Shown here: positions 63,474 through 64,000 of the stretch, piece by piece
Layout of the letters: each line of letters opens with the position of its first letter
How positions within the stretch are numbered: the first letter of the stretch is position 1
Source: Lucinisca nassula
Lineage: Eukaryota; Mollusca; Bivalvia; Lucinida; Lucinidae
DNA length: 64,000 nt
Direction: 5' to 3'
NCBI GenBank assembly: GCA_963580285.1
Contig: OY757019.1
Coordinates: 64,500,587 to 64,564,586, forward strand
Notes under the pieces: generated by a model
Database searches by the model: none
What the model saw: only the letters and a program-made list of their open reading frames with translations
Told to the model about the DNA's origin: nothing
Translations under genes and position numbers: made by a program

Positions 63474-64000
63474 TGTAATGATCCGGCTACGAAAGCCAGA
63501 GGAAACATACTGCAATTTTTCGAATTTCGAATAGGCAGTCGATTCAAAGACTGATATAAATCAAAATAGTGTCCAAATAATTAAAAACCTGTCTATTCTA
63601 ATTAATGATATGACTTAAGTTCTGAATGTATTCAATTAGGCGTTGTTACATTAGGCGTTGCAGTCAACGCCAATTGAAAAACAACGCCTAATGTAATAAA
63701 GTAACTTTCGTCTAGGACAATATGAATTCTGAAAAAAGTTTAAATCATAGAGTATCCATATACCTTGGGGTCGAAGGCTGTGTGGGTACTGGGGGTCGAA
63801 GGGGGTATGGGTAATGGGGTCGAAGGGGGTGTTGGTACTGGGGTCGAAGGGGGTGTGGGTACTTATGTGTGTATGGTGGGGAGCTTGTGCTTCAACGCAA
63901 CTCTACTCTAATTAATGATATAATTTAAGATCCGACTGTATTACATTAGGCGTTGTTACATTAGGCGTTGCAGTCAATGCCAAATGTAACTGCGCCTAAT

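Larger units (their letters stand above)
62986..63594 (-). mobile_element. Retrozyme, duplicated copy
   Basis: The same 609 bp retrozyme insertion as at 60031, carried along by the large tandem duplication. I see no differences, so both ribozymes are equally complete. Confidence 0.8.
51556..64000. repeat. Satellite array, about 285 bp monomer with hairpin
   Basis: More than thirty head-to-tail monomers reach the window end. Each has TTACATTAGGCGTTGTTACA and TTAGGCGTTG, a CAGT centre, then the mirror arm CAACGCCAAATGTAACAACG and CCTAATGTAA (about 64 nt). AAGTAACTTTCGTCTAGGAC, ATAGAGTATCCATATACC, two to four 20-23 bp GGGGTCGAAGG...GGGTACT minirepeats, CTTGTGCTTCAACGCAACTC and TTCTAATTAATGATATTA follow. 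Centre-to-centre spacing at the start is 286, 273, 290 and 285 bp. No protein coding is credible. Confidence 0.92.
58205..64000. repeat. Large tandem duplication, about 2955 bp period
   Basis: From about 58205 every feature, including element F, the retrozyme dimer and monomer variants, recurs 2955-2957 bp later (for example CTTCAACGCAAAGTAGAAGT at 58861 and 61818). The only visible changes are in the G run length. The second copy runs past the window end. Confidence 0.92.

Noticed and set aside
51556..64000. Regularly spaced repeats as a CRISPR-like array
   Set aside because: The repeats are long satellite monomers with conserved, not variable, intervals. There is no cas gene and the setting is a eukaryotic genome.
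1..64000. Bacterial or phage origin
   Set aside because: Spliced genes, SINEs with internal Pol III boxes, LINEs, mariner, Polinton and satellites are eukaryotic; there are no operons or Shine-Dalgarno patterns.

Overview
This 64 kb window looks like repeat-rich eukaryotic DNA, most probably from a marine bivalve mollusc. The evidence is the density of mollusc-type dispersed repeats, tRNA-derived SINEs, introns with GT/AG borders, poly-A signals and metazoan transposon families. I see no convincing host housekeeping gene, rRNA or true tRNA gene. Almost everything belongs to mobile or satellite DNA, often nested several layers deep. The species call is inference.

Layout. 1-8575: tandem arrays of about 165 bp units, a Jockey-type LINE relic, SINE pieces and a Helentron-like non-autonomous element with about twelve 145 bp units. 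8576-14852: a minus-strand Ty3/Gypsy LTR retrotransposon with one complete LTR and a truncated one, a broken pol, no visible gag, and an 807 bp element inside its integrase. 15384-19518: a composite minus-strand Helentron-like repeat region. 19743-21071: a complete but frameshifted mariner with TIRs and TA duplications. 22366-27740: a minus-strand CR1-like LINE with an SGNH-esterase ORF1, invaded by hammerhead-ribozyme sequences. 27741-31822: a plus-strand I/Jockey-like LINE with RNase H. 31946-32621: a small two-exon gene of unknown function.

35639-50404 is a 14.8 kb Polinton/Maverick-like DNA transposon. Its inverted repeats are about 450 bp, and the left copy has been split by two later insertions. 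It carries a chromodomain integrase with an intron, an ATPase whose P-loop is divided by an intron, and a long protein-primed-type DNA polymerase B with N-terminal zinc fingers. It also has a small exon whose start codon lies in the inverted repeat. No capsid or maturation-protease gene is visible. Integrase and ATPase are transcribed leftward, and polymerase rightward, from a shared gap at 44570-45041.

51556-64000 (continuing past the window) is a satellite with a monomer of about 285 bp, each containing a hairpin of about 64 nt. It shows two large tandem duplications (1237 bp and about 2955 bp) and foreign insertions. Within it lie two copies of a tandem unit in which minus-strand type I hammerhead ribozymes recur exactly 382 nt apart, the architecture of metazoan retrozymes (circular-RNA-forming non-autonomous retroelements). 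Related hammerheads occur at 23272, 24915 and 25137, and a decayed one at 4889. The retrozyme family and the capsid-less Polinton are the most noteworthy systems here.
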